From contig DYID01000017.1 in the NCBI GenBank assembly GCA_020723805.1, positions 1-64,000 on the forward strand: a DNA stretch of 64,000 nucleotides. The letters run 5' to 3'. A program made the translations under genes and the position numbers. Under the pieces are notes generated by a model. That model saw only the letters and a list, made by a program, of their open reading frames with translations. It was not told the DNA's origin and ran no database searches. The DNA comes from Anaerolinea sp. Its GTDB lineage: Bacteria > Chloroflexota > Anaerolineae > Anaerolineales > Villigracilaceae. Numbering within the stretch: the first letter of the stretch is position 1; each line of letters begins with the position of its first letter. This document shows positions 17,371-26,998 of this stretch, one piece after another.

Positions 17371-20132
17371 TCGTTACCTTCTCCGTCTGCGTCACCAAAT
17401 TGGATGATGACATCCGAACCCGGGAGGGCGCGTCCTAGTTCTTCGACGGCGGTTTGCAGCACGTTGCGCATGTTGATGGATGCTCCAATTTTGGCGGAAA
17501 CTTCACCGATTTTGGCTTCTTTGGCGGCGCGGCGCTGCGACTCGCGCAGGAGACGGGCGTTATCGAGGGCGAGGGCGAGCCGTTCGACAATGGCGTTCAG
17601 GGTCTGTATTTCTGTTTCCGTCCACTTGCCTTGATCAATGTGCTTGTATGTGCGTAAAGCACCCAAGACGACGCCGCGGACTTTGATTGGAATAAGCAGT
17701 ATTTGAATGGTGCCTGACGACTGCTCATTTACAGCAAGGGTGATTTCGCCCCTTTCCAGGGTGCGGCGCATGGCATCATCCAAAGTAGGGGAGGTGTGTG
17801 TAATGCTGCGACCATCAGCGCGGATGGCAAGGCGGGTATCCGGCTGCCCCGCCATTGCGCTCCATGCCGCCTGCGTTTGTCTGACGGAAAGACGCTGCAG
17901 GCTTTCGATGGCTGCCCGGCTTTCGACAAACAGGCGGGCGTTTTCCATGGCAACGCCAATTTGATCAGCCAGAATTTGGAAGATGGCGAGATTGTCTTCG
18001 TTGAAGAAATTGGGTTGATCACTCTGAATGCTGAGCGCGCCGAGGGTCTGTCCACGCGCCCGCAGGGGCAAGGCGGCTTCGGAGCGGGTATTGGGGAGTT
18101 CGGGCGGGCGCAGACGTACTTCGTCCAATTCCGCCTGTTGGGCAATGCGCGGACGGTTGTTGGCAATACTCCAGCCAATCATGCCGGCACCCACGCGGAT
18201 GCGATGGCTTCGCGCCAGCATGGCGCGTCCCGCCTTGCCGGTGCCGGCGCGCAAGTTTGCCCATTCGCCGCTGCCGTCAAGTTCGAAGAGACCAACGTAA
18301 TAAAGCCCGAAACGTTCCTGAATCAGATCCACTGCCTGCTGCATCAGTGCTTGCGGATCGAGTGTAATGGCAATGGCGCGTCCCACTTCGGCGGTGCCTT
18401 GCAGGTAGGAGGAGCGCAGTTCCAAGTCGCGGGTACGCTCGGCGACGCGCTGTTCCAGGGTGGCGATCAGATCGCGCAGACGGGAGGTCATTTCGTTGAA
18501 GGCATGTGCCAGGTCGCCGATTTCGTCGCGCGTATCCACTATTGCTTGCTGTGTCAGGTCTCCGGCGGTGATCTGTCGCGCCGTCTCTGTGAGGCGTAGA
18601 ATGGGGTTGGTGAGCAGGCGGGAAAGCCCCAGTGACATGTAAGCGGCAAGGATGGCGGCGCTGATGGCAAGCAGAATGCTTCGGTTGATTTGCCGATTGA
18701 TAGGGGCGAGAAATACTTGCTGCGGCTGGGCGAAGATGAGCGTCCATGGTTGTTGATTCAATCGGACGGCTACCGCCTGCTGGCGGACGCCTTGTACATC
18801 GGTTACCTCGAAGAAGGGCTGGCGGTCGGCTTCTCTCAGGCGCTTTTCCACTTCGGGCAGGTTAATTGTGAATACCGCCGCGTCGCCGGCGGGGTAGCGA
18901 CCTTCGTTTTGCCATGCTGACAACAGTTTGGCGTCCAAGGGAACGAGTGACTTGAAAATGGTATCGGCGTAAGTACCGTGTGCCAGAATCACATGGTGCT
19001 CGTCGAGCAGGACAGCAAAGGATTTTTCTCCTGCCAAACCGCTGTTTTGAACGATCATTTGCTGAAGGAAGGATGCGCTATATCGGGCGCGCAGCACGCC
19101 AACGATGGCGTTGTTCTCGTCGCGCACGGGCGCGGAGAAGTAGAGGCTGTTTTCCGAATACCAAACCGAGAAAATCGGCAAGCCGTCCTGTACCGGTTTT
19201 TGGAAGTAATCGCGCCGGCTTTCGTCTTTGCCAATTTCATTGCCTTCCGTGGATATCAGCACATGCCCCTGCATGTTCAGCAGAGCATACGAAGAAATGA
19301 AGATGGGGTTTTTGTCTTTGTAGGAAAGAAGCGTGCCGGTCACTTCTTCCACCTTGCGGGGAGCGTCGGCGTCTTGTGGGGAGAGGGAGAGGAATTCGGG
19401 CAGAATGGGAGTTTGCGCCTCCGCCCGCATGGCGGTGAGGGTGGAGAGGATGAAGTTGTCAATGGAAGCCGCAGTGCTTTCCGCGGCATTATACAGGGAG
19501 GCTTGGGCAGTCTGCAGCAGGGTGGCGCGAGTGTAAAAGATGTGAAGCCCGGAGACAAAGGCGACCGTCAGAATTACGAGGCTGGCGATGAGGGCGGTGG
19601 TCTTGGCGCGCAGGGTCAAATGGCTGAAGAATCGGAAGAAGAAAATGACATAGAGCAGGATGACCGCTATAATCAGACTGCCAATGCCAAAAACGAGGGG
19701 AGTGGGTAGAGGAATGCGCTCGAAGGGCCAGATTTGATCAGCCGCCAAATTGATCAATGCGCTTGCCAGGGCAGAATAAATGGCGCGGTTACGTTCTCTC
19801 GACTTTGAAAATGCAATTAAGGCGATAAGGACAATGAGGAGAATAATTGCAGGGGCAAACAGCAGGGAGGCATTTGAAAAAACGGTGACGGGAGCAATAA
19901 AGACAAGGTCGCCGCCCAGGATGAGCATCCACACCGCCTGATGCAGGTGACCCGCGCGCAGACGCAGGAGCCCTCCCGCTGCGAAGAGTGTAAGTACGAG
20001 AGTGGCGCCTCCCATCGCAAGGTAGCGCCATTCGTTCAGCAAAACGGCAAGCGCGAAATAATAAAGTGCCGCCAGCAGAGAGGCGATGGCTGCGGTAATC
20101 AGTATGGAGCGCGCATTACGGTTGATGTCCAT
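17367..20132 (-). CDS. Membrane multi-sensor: N-terminal polytopic module, Cache-like domain, HAMP, GAF, GAF cassette; no kinase
   Basis: Several TMs, 'RRDYFQKPVQDGLPIFSVWYSENSLYFSAPVRDENNAIVGVLRARYS', HAMP 'LTETARQITAGDLTQQ', C-terminal 'AVEELGRALPGSDVIIQF'. ATGA overlap with 14860 gene. Confidence 0.85.
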   Translation of the reverse strand: MDINRNARSILITAAIASLLAALYYFALAVLLNEWRYLAMGGATLVLTLFAAGGLLRLRAGHLHQAVWMLILGGDLVFIAPVTVFSNASLLFAPAIILLIVLIALIAFSKSRERNRAIYSALASALINLAADQIWPFERIPLPTPLVFGIGSLIIAVILLYVIFFFRFFSHLTLRAKTTALIASLVILTVAFVSGLHIFYTRATLLQTAQASLYNAAESTAASIDNFILSTLTAMRAEAQTPILPEFLSLSPQDADAPRKVEEVTGTLLSYKDKNPIFISSYALLNMQGHVLISTEGNEIGKDESRRDYFQKPVQDGLPIFSVWYSENSLYFSAPVRDENNAIVGVLRARYSASFLQQMIVQNSGLAGEKSFAVLLDEHHVILAHGTYADTIFKSLVPLDAKLLSAWQNEGRYPAGDAAVFTINLPEVEKRLREADRQPFFEVTDVQGVRQQAVAVRLNQQPWTLIFAQPQQVFLAPINRQINRSILLAISAAILAAYMSLGLSRLLTNPILRLTETARQITAGDLTQQAIVDTRDEIGDLAHAFNEMTSRLRDLIATLEQRVAERTRDLELRSSYLQGTAEVGRAIAITLDPQALMQQAVDLIQERFGLYYVGLFELDGSGEWANLRAGTGKAGRAMLARSHRIRVGAGMIGWSIANNRPRIAQQAELDEVRLRPPELPNTRSEAALPLRARGQTLGALSIQSDQPNFFNEDNLAIFQILADQIGVAMENARLFVESRAAIESLQRLSVRQTQAAWSAMAGQPDTRLAIRADGRSITHTSPTLDDAMRRTLERGEITLAVNEQSSGTIQILLIPIKVRGVVLGALRTYKHIDQGKWTETEIQTLNAIVERLALALDNARLLRESQRRAAKEAKIGEVSAKIGASINMRNVLQTAVEELGRALPGSDVIIQFGDADGEGNE

Positions 20133-20146
20133 GTCAATCGTCCAGA

Positions 20147-20182
20147 GGCGTGCGGAGTTCGAATGCTCCGCACGCCTTTTTT
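20147..20182 (+). terminator. Intrinsic-terminator-like hairpin, T-tract on + strand
   Basis: GGCGTGCGGAG-ttcgaatg-CTCCGCACGCC-TTTTTT. Confidence 0.6.
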
Positions 20183-20189
20183 GAGAAGT

Positions 20190-20978
20190 TTACGGAATAA
20201 ATGCCATTACAGAAAGCGGCGTGCCTGAGCCGTCCTTGAGGCGCAGGATGCCCAGCACGAGGGTTGTGCCGGTGGGCGGAAGTTGGTCCAGGTTGGTCAG
20301 GCATTCCAGAGCGATGGCGTTGCGCTCGGCGATTTGGACGTTGGTGGCAAAGGTTTCATCCTGACCGGGGTCCACGCCGTGGGTGTCAATGCCCATGCCG
20401 GCAGCCTGTCGTTCATCGAAAAGAAAACGGGTGGTTTCGCCGTCGAAGCCGGGGAAGTGCAGCCCGCCCTCTGCGTCTTGGTTGAAGAAGGCGGCTGGGT
20501 CGTTCCATTTGTCCTGCCAGCCGGTGAAGAGGATGACCAGACTTCCGGCTGGTATCCTGCCATGTTCCTTCTCCCACGCCAGCACGTCGTCCACCGTGAG
20601 AGCGTAATCGGGATTGGCGGCGGCTTTGTCGCGGATGTCAATCACCACAGCGGGGACGACCAGCGATTCGGGCGGATAGGCGTCAATGCCCTGACCGTTT
20701 TCCACGAAACTGTTGGAGGCGTTTATGTGCGTGCCGCTGTGTTCTCCGATAGAGAAGCGGCGCAAGTAGTAGCCTTCTGTGGCGAAGTCGGCTACTTTCT
20801 CGAACTCCACTGGCGGGTCGCCGGGCCAGAGCGGGATGTTTGGATCAATGACCTGGCTCAGGTCCACTACCCGAGAATAGGAAATGGTTTTCTGCTCTTT
20901 CTGACCGCCGCTTCCGCAGGCGGTGAGTGCCAATGCGGTGATGAGCAAAATAACGATGAAGGCGGTGCGTTTGTACAT
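20190..20978 (-). CDS. Cyclase-family (kynurenine-formamidase-like) lipoprotein
   Basis: Lipobox 'LALTAC'; 'DLSQVIDPNIPLWPGDPPVEFE', 'GEHSGTHINASNSF', 'GIDTHGVDPG'. Confidence 0.8.
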   Translation of the reverse strand: MYKRTAFIVILLITALALTACGSGGQKEQKTISYSRVVDLSQVIDPNIPLWPGDPPVEFEKVADFATEGYYLRRFSIGEHSGTHINASNSFVENGQGIDAYPPESLVVPAVVIDIRDKAAANPDYALTVDDVLAWEKEHGRIPAGSLVILFTGWQDKWNDPAAFFNQDAEGGLHFPGFDGETTRFLFDERQAAGMGIDTHGVDPGQDETFATNVQIAERNAIALECLTNLDQLPPTGTTLVLGILRLKDGSGTPLSVMAFIP

Positions 20979-21063
20979 GGTTCAGGCGTCCTCCTTACGA
21001 TGGTATGGTTTTTTGTGGCAGGTTGGGCAGGTTTACCCGACCTGCTTTTCACGATAAACCGGT

Positions 21064-22038
21064 TTACGGCTGCGGCAGAAAGGACGGATCGAGCATTTGA
21101 TTGATGTCTGGGCGCGTGGTCAGGATGCCACTGTCCACAAGCGATTGCACGTAGAGTTGCGTGGTGTAGTAGATGGAGGTGGTATCGCTGCCGGGGTTTT
21201 GGGCAAAGGCGGCGAGGTTATCTTCCAGGTTGTAGAGGCGCACACCCTCGAAGGAGATTTCTTCCGGTGCCATGCCGCTCAGTTTGGCAATGCTGGCAAT
21301 TGCCTCCTCGGGGTGCGCTTTGGTGAATTCCACTGCCTCCAGCCAGGCGGCAAGGAAGGCACGAACGTCATCGGGGCGTTCGCGCAGGACTGAGGTGCGC
21401 ATTACGAACAGGTCCGGGATGAGACCGGGCGTTTCCGCGCTGGTGAAGATGATGTGCTGTCCCTTTTCGATGGCTTGCGATGTGGCGGGTTCCCAAGTGT
21501 GACCGGCATCTATCACGGTGGGAATGGCGTCTGGCACGGCTTCGGCATTGATGTCCACAAACTTCACCTCGGCGGGCTTGATGCCATAATTTTGCAGCAT
21601 TTGCAGTACAAAGAGTTCGCCAAAAGTTCCAAACGCCATGCCAATGCGCTTGCCCCGCAAATCGGCGGGCGTTTGGATGTCGGAGGTTGCCACCACCTGG
21701 TCGGCGCCATCGGAGATATCGGTGATGAAGATGGCATGCAGGTTGTCGTTGTTGTAAATCGGTATCAGGTCGCCGACGACGAAGAATCCTCCGTCAATTT
21801 TTTCGGCTGCCATATCGGGAATGGCGTCGTCGAAGACCTCGTAGCGCACCGGCTCGACCTGGACGCCGTGTTTTTCGAAGATTCCCTGGTCTTTCGCCAC
21901 CAGCAGAATCCAGTCGCCGGGCCAGTAGGTCCATTCGATGCGCAAAGGCGGACGCGGCGCCTCCGGCCGGAACGAACAGCCGGGGCTGATCAGCGTCAGC
22001 AAAAGAAGGACGGGCAATAGAAAACGGACTGATTTCAT
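21064..22038 (-). CDS. ABC-type solute-binding lipoprotein, NMT1/SsuA-like
   Basis: Lipobox 'LISPGC'; 'IEWTYWPGDWILLVAKDQGIFEKHGVQVEPV', 'DLRGKRIGMAFGTFGELFV'. Confidence 0.8.
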   Translation of the reverse strand: MKSVRFLLPVLLLLTLISPGCSFRPEAPRPPLRIEWTYWPGDWILLVAKDQGIFEKHGVQVEPVRYEVFDDAIPDMAAEKIDGGFFVVGDLIPIYNNDNLHAIFITDISDGADQVVATSDIQTPADLRGKRIGMAFGTFGELFVLQMLQNYGIKPAEVKFVDINAEAVPDAIPTVIDAGHTWEPATSQAIEKGQHIIFTSAETPGLIPDLFVMRTSVLRERPDDVRAFLAAWLEAVEFTKAHPEEAIASIAKLSGMAPEEISFEGVRLYNLEDNLAAFAQNPGSDTTSIYYTTQLYVQSLVDSGILTTRPDINQMLDPSFLPQP

Positions 22039-23993
22039 GTGAGCTTCTCCATTTCTGTTTCAGTTGGCGGCGGTGGAGGGTTTAGTTGGATGGTTACTTC
22101 GGGCAGACGAAGAGCGTGCTGGGTTTCCGCCGCGGCAACGCGCAATAGAACCTCGATATCTGGTGTTTCCTGCAAGCGTGCGGCGATTTGGTTAATGGTA
22201 CGTTCGATTTCAGCACGCTGCTGGGTGGATTTGAGCAGCAGCGACGTTTCGAGTATCAAGGAAAGGCGGTCTGCCACTGCCTCAGCCAGGTCCACTTCAT
22301 CTTCGTCCCATTCGTGTTCGCCGCGGGTGCGAATGTCGAGTACGCCAATCACCTCCCCGCGCAGGCGGATGGGGACAGCAAGCGTGGCGTTCATTCCATT
22401 TTCTGTGACGGTCTGCTTTTCGACCAGCGCTTTTTGGTTGTAGGGGGTCATCCACGGGCGGTGCAGGGGGGCAGCCTCGTCTTCGGCAACTCTAAAGCCG
22501 ATTTTTGTGCCCTCCGCACGCAGAATGCGCCAGGCGTCTTTTAGATAGACGCCAGATGCTTTTTGGGCTTTTTCGAGCAGTTCCTGCATGGTTTCGTAGG
22601 AACGGGCGTTCTGAATTGCCACCGCGATCTGGTCTGCAAGGATGTTCAACAAGCGAACGTCCTCCTCCTGGAAGGCGTTCGGCTGTGTACTCTGTACATC
22701 CAGAACGCCAATGACCTGTCCGCCGATGATGAGGGGTAATGCCATTTCAGAGCGGGTTCCGGGCAGGTCGGGGTTGTCGAAATACGTCGCGTCTGCTCCC
22801 ACGTCCAGGGCGATGCGCGGGATGCTGACCGCTGCTGCATAGCCGACAATACCGCTCCGCCCTATCTTGAGTTTGTGCCCGCGGGCAAGCATTCTTTGTC
22901 CGCCTGGGCTGTTGGCGGCGCGCAGCACCGCGTATTCGCGGTTGTCATCCACCAGGAAAATGCCGACGTGATAATAGCCCATTCGTTCACTAATGGCGGT
23001 TGTGATGCGCGGGAGCAAGGTTTGCAGGTTTTCGATGGAAGTGGTGGCTTTGACGATCTCTGAAATGATTTCGAGCTGGCTGGCGCGTTTTTCGAGCAAG
23101 TCAACGGTCTGTCGAATTTCTTCGTTTTGTGCGGACAGGCTGGCAGTTTGTTGCCGCAGTTGTTCTTTATCTGCCTGCAAAGTATCCAGCAGATTGTTGA
23201 AACTTTCGATGACACGGTTGAGTTCACGGATGCCGGTGCGCAGTTCCAGCCGTTTGCCGGTTTCTCGAACGTTGGCAGTGGCTTTGGCAAGTTCCAGCAC
23301 AGGGTCGGCGATTTGTATTCCAGCCAGCCAGCCCAACCCTGCCGCGCCCATTGCGGATGCCAGAAATAGCAGCACAAAGGTGCGGAAGAATTCCTGCTGC
23401 TGGGCAAGGATGTCTTGTGCCAGAATATCCACGCCGACAATGCCCTCCACCTGCCCGTCGGAGCGATAGATCGGGGCATAGGCGGTTAGATAAGTGCCGA
23501 ATTCATCGGTGTAGAAATCTGTTTCGGCTGTCGGTGTGCGTATCGCATCGAAATTTTCCAGGAGAAATTTGCTCGGGTTTTCGTAAACCGTGCCAACTGC
23601 CACCGGCTGATATTCCTCTGACGTGGCGCCGGGGTCGTGACCGGCATCGAGAACAAAGTAGATTTCACCTGCTTTGTTCTTGCGCATGGTGTACACGTAC
23701 AGAATTTCCGGGTCGGTGGCGGCAATAGCAAAGCCTTTGGCTTGAAGTTCCCGGTAGATGTCGGTGTTCATATCGGCGGGGGTCTGTAGTTGCGCATGGG
23801 CATCGCCGTTGATTTGCAGGGCGGCATTGGCGGCGAGGGCAGTCAGTTTGTTCTGCTTCTCGCGGAATAGATGATTGCGGGCTTGCAGATAGGAAAGCGA
23901 CACCGCCAAGGCGCTTGCCAGAATGCCAGCGATGGCGAAGCCAACGGCAAGGCGGAAACGCAGGCTGGTCAGGCGCTCGAAAAGGACTTTCAT
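22035..23993 (-). CDS. Membrane sensor: periplasmic 'DPEILYVYTMRK' domain, HAMP-like linker, GAF, GAF cassette; no kinase
   Basis: Two TMs flanking sensor domain; 'ALDVGADATYFDNPDLPGTRSEMALPL'; ATGA overlap with SBP gene. Confidence 0.85.
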   Translation of the reverse strand: MKVLFERLTSLRFRLAVGFAIAGILASALAVSLSYLQARNHLFREKQNKLTALAANAALQINGDAHAQLQTPADMNTDIYRELQAKGFAIAATDPEILYVYTMRKNKAGEIYFVLDAGHDPGATSEEYQPVAVGTVYENPSKFLLENFDAIRTPTAETDFYTDEFGTYLTAYAPIYRSDGQVEGIVGVDILAQDILAQQQEFFRTFVLLFLASAMGAAGLGWLAGIQIADPVLELAKATANVRETGKRLELRTGIRELNRVIESFNNLLDTLQADKEQLRQQTASLSAQNEEIRQTVDLLEKRASQLEIISEIVKATTSIENLQTLLPRITTAISERMGYYHVGIFLVDDNREYAVLRAANSPGGQRMLARGHKLKIGRSGIVGYAAAVSIPRIALDVGADATYFDNPDLPGTRSEMALPLIIGGQVIGVLDVQSTQPNAFQEEDVRLLNILADQIAVAIQNARSYETMQELLEKAQKASGVYLKDAWRILRAEGTKIGFRVAEDEAAPLHRPWMTPYNQKALVEKQTVTENGMNATLAVPIRLRGEVIGVLDIRTRGEHEWDEDEVDLAEAVADRLSLILETSLLLKSTQQRAEIERTINQIAARLQETPDIEVLLRVAAAETQHALRLPEVTIQLNPPPPPTETEMEKLT

Positions 23994-26900
23994 CTCATTC
24001 TCCTTTCCAGCGCATCGCTTTGCAGTTGGACGACGACCTCGGTTTCCGGCAGGGCGCGTTTGAGTTCAAGCGCCGCTGCCTTGAGCAGTTCTTCTACATC
24101 GCTCAGTGCACTGATTTTTGCGGAAATTTCGCCGATGGCGTGTTCCTTTGCGGCGCGTTTCTGGCTTTCGGCAAGCAGGCGGGCATTTTCCATGGCAATG
24201 GCGGCGCGTTCGAGGATGGCATTGACGATGTCCAGTTCGTCCTGGTCCCATTGACGATTGCCGGGGGCGCGTATATCCACAGAGCCAATGGTCTGCCCGC
24301 GCAGTGTAATGGGGATGGACAACATCGCACCTCCCGCTCCCGCCTTGAGCGGTTTTGCGGACTGAAGTATTTCCTGAGCCTCTTTGCTGTTATTGACGCG
24401 CAGCAGGAAGGTTTGGGCTCCCGTATGGCGCACGCCGAGCAGTTTTTGTTGTTTGGTAAATTGCCTCCATCCTGTGCGCACAAACTGTTTCGAAAGTATC
24501 TCCGCCTCTGCCAGTGCCTGACGGGTTTCCTCGTTTTGTCTGGCGTTTTGAATGGCGATACTCACCTGGTCGGCGAGGATGCTGAGGGTGGTGATGTCTT
24601 CTTCGGTGAAGGCGTTTGGTTCTGTGCTTTGCACATCCAGCACGCCGATGACGGTTTCACCTGCCCGCAGGGGCAGGGCGATTTCGGAGCGGGTATCGGG
24701 GAGGTCGGGGTTGTTGAAGAAGACGGCATCCGCTCCGGTGTCCAGGGCGATGCGGGGTTTGCCGGCGCCGGCGGCATAACCGACCAGACCGGTCTCGCCG
24801 ACTTTGAGGCGGTGTCCGCGGGCAAGCATACGTTGTCCACCGGGGCTGTTGGCGGCGCTGAGGACGGCATATTCTCCGGTGTTGTCAAGCAAAAAGACGC
24901 CTACATGATAAAAGCCAAACTCGCGGCTGATTGCCACGGTGATTTGTTTGAGCAGGCTGTCAAGCTCGAGGTTGGAACTGATGGTGCGCGCCACGTGAGC
25001 GATGGATTGGAATTTCTTTGCGCGTCGTTCGATGTTTGCATTGGCTTCCAGCAATTGAGCAGTGCGCTCCTCGACGCTTCGTTCCAGACCTTCGAGCGTG
25101 CCGCGCAGACGGGCGGTCATGGCATTGAACGCCTGCGCCAGTGTGCCGATTTCATCCTGCGAGCGGATGTCTGCCTGGGCGGCAAGGTTGCCTTCCAGGA
25201 TTTGGTTGGCGGTTTGGGTGAGGCGCAGGATGGGGGCGGCGAGCACCTGACCCAACCCCAGGCTGACCGTCACTGCCGCCGCCAGCAGAAGAGTCATAAT
25301 GATTGCGGCGCTGCGAACGGTTTCTCCAACTTGAGCGGTAATTTCGTTGCGGGTGACCGTCACGGGTTGGATCAATTCTTCCACTGGCACAATCAGCCCT
25401 AAACTAAAGGTGCGATTTGCCAGCGGAGCATAGGCGATGAAGTTTTCGACGCCATTAATTTCGGCGGTGATGATGCCGCTCCCGCCCGCAAGCATTCTGA
25501 GGGTGATTTGGCGTACTTCCAAGGGCAGGTTTCCATCGAAGATAGTTTGCTGGGGTTCTTCGTTCATTTCCAGCCGTTCTGGCTGCAAACCCATTAGTTC
25601 GTATCCCTGGGGCGGCATGGCAATCACATGACCATCGCTGTCCACCAGAAAGGCGTAGCCGCTGGCGCCTACTTTAATGGCATTGATTTGTTCGGCGATT
25701 TTTGCCAGTTGAAAATCCGCCGTCATGACGCCGAGGAACTCATCTTTGAAATAGACCGGCACTGAAACCGAGACGACCAACCCTCTGCCGGCCGGGTCCT
25801 GACGGGGAAAAGACCAGCGTGCGCTGCGATCTTTGTTGAAAAGCGGAGTTGCCACGCGGAAAGTAGGCTGGGCAGTGGCGTCGTAGTTGTGCGGCAGGCT
25901 TTCACCCAGGCGAATGTTGGGATAGTAGGTGATGATGCCGCGCTTATCGGTGAAATAGACCGCTGTAATCTGCGGGTTGTTTTCCAGCACGAACGGTGCA
26001 GAGAAATCCAGATAGGCAGTCACGTTCAATTCTCGAATCGCTTCATCTGTCAATTCAACCGTCGAAGGGACAAAGACGCTGCTGGGCGAATAACGGCTGT
26101 TGAAGTATTGCCCGTCGCTGTAACGTGTGAGCCGCACGCTGGCATCCCAATACGAACCGCTGCCGAGGGCGTTTTTCTGTTCCTGAAGCAATTCCAACTG
26201 GTGGGCAACGCCTTCCACCTGTGTAACGGCGTTGTTGAAGGCGCTGTCTGCGCGGTTGGCTTCGTTATTGATGGTGTTGATGATTTGTTCCTGTGCCAGT
26301 TGGTTGGCGAGCCGCTCCACGCTGCCTGAAAACGTATTTACCAGACGAGCGGCGCGGCTCAAGGCAAAAACGGAAAGCGCCAGGAGAGAAAGGAAGCCGG
26401 TGGCAAGAATGCCGGCAACCATCTTTGTGCGGATGTTGCCGCTCATGGCTCTGCGCGCAAAGTAGGCAACAAAGCCAGCTGCTACCAATGTCATGATGAC
26501 CGCGCCGACCACCGGTGCAAAAAAGTCCGATTGAACGCGAAACGGCGGGTTCCAGGCTTCGATTCCTGTCAGGAGGAGAAATGTACCAATCGCAAGGACG
26601 ATAACACGGTTACGTGAAGCGCTAGGAAACACCTGCCGCACATACAGCACTGTAAAAAACAATGTGCTCAGCATGGTGACAAAAACGACGCCTTTCAACA
26701 CCAGCGTTGCCGCCAGCGGAAAAGCCACCATGCTGACAAGATAGGACAGCCATGCGCCTGCCAGATGCCGCCGCTGCCGCAGCATCACCAGCGCCGACAG
26801 GTTTCCAAATGTCATAAGGAGGGAAAATGAAAGCATGACGTAATCGGAAAGGTCCATTTTCCCGCTTTGAAGGCGGATGACAATGTGAATGAATAACAGG

Positions 26901-26998
26901 AACGCGGCGCCTGCCAGTGCGAGCAAGCCCGCCAACAATGAACCGACCTGCCGCTGTCTTTCGTTTAGCATGCTGTCCATTTCGCGCATCTCGTTCAT
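23990..26998 (-). CDS. Membrane multi-sensor: polytopic N-terminus, dCache-like, HAMP, GAF, GAF cassette; no kinase
   Basis: 1002 aa; 'SYWDASVRLTRYSDGQYF...TYYPNIRLGESLPHNYDATAQPTF', HAMP 'QILEGNLAAQADIRSQDEIGTL', GAF. Confidence 0.85.
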   Translation of the reverse strand: MNEMREMDSMLNERQRQVGSLLAGLLALAGAAFLLFIHIVIRLQSGKMDLSDYVMLSFSLLMTFGNLSALVMLRQRRHLAGAWLSYLVSMVAFPLAATLVLKGVVFVTMLSTLFFTVLYVRQVFPSASRNRVIVLAIGTFLLLTGIEAWNPPFRVQSDFFAPVVGAVIMTLVAAGFVAYFARRAMSGNIRTKMVAGILATGFLSLLALSVFALSRAARLVNTFSGSVERLANQLAQEQIINTINNEANRADSAFNNAVTQVEGVAHQLELLQEQKNALGSGSYWDASVRLTRYSDGQYFNSRYSPSSVFVPSTVELTDEAIRELNVTAYLDFSAPFVLENNPQITAVYFTDKRGIITYYPNIRLGESLPHNYDATAQPTFRVATPLFNKDRSARWSFPRQDPAGRGLVVSVSVPVYFKDEFLGVMTADFQLAKIAEQINAIKVGASGYAFLVDSDGHVIAMPPQGYELMGLQPERLEMNEEPQQTIFDGNLPLEVRQITLRMLAGGSGIITAEINGVENFIAYAPLANRTFSLGLIVPVEELIQPVTVTRNEITAQVGETVRSAAIIMTLLLAAAVTVSLGLGQVLAAPILRLTQTANQILEGNLAAQADIRSQDEIGTLAQAFNAMTARLRGTLEGLERSVEERTAQLLEANANIERRAKKFQSIAHVARTISSNLELDSLLKQITVAISREFGFYHVGVFLLDNTGEYAVLSAANSPGGQRMLARGHRLKVGETGLVGYAAGAGKPRIALDTGADAVFFNNPDLPDTRSEIALPLRAGETVIGVLDVQSTEPNAFTEEDITTLSILADQVSIAIQNARQNEETRQALAEAEILSKQFVRTGWRQFTKQQKLLGVRHTGAQTFLLRVNNSKEAQEILQSAKPLKAGAGGAMLSIPITLRGQTIGSVDIRAPGNRQWDQDELDIVNAILERAAIAMENARLLAESQKRAAKEHAIGEISAKISALSDVEELLKAAALELKRALPETEVVVQLQSDALERRMR

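Noticed and set aside
23915-25402. 495-aa + ORF
   Set aside because: Antisense to the 1002-aa sensor; composition (G/F/Q/H-rich) is a mirror of GAF coding sequence.
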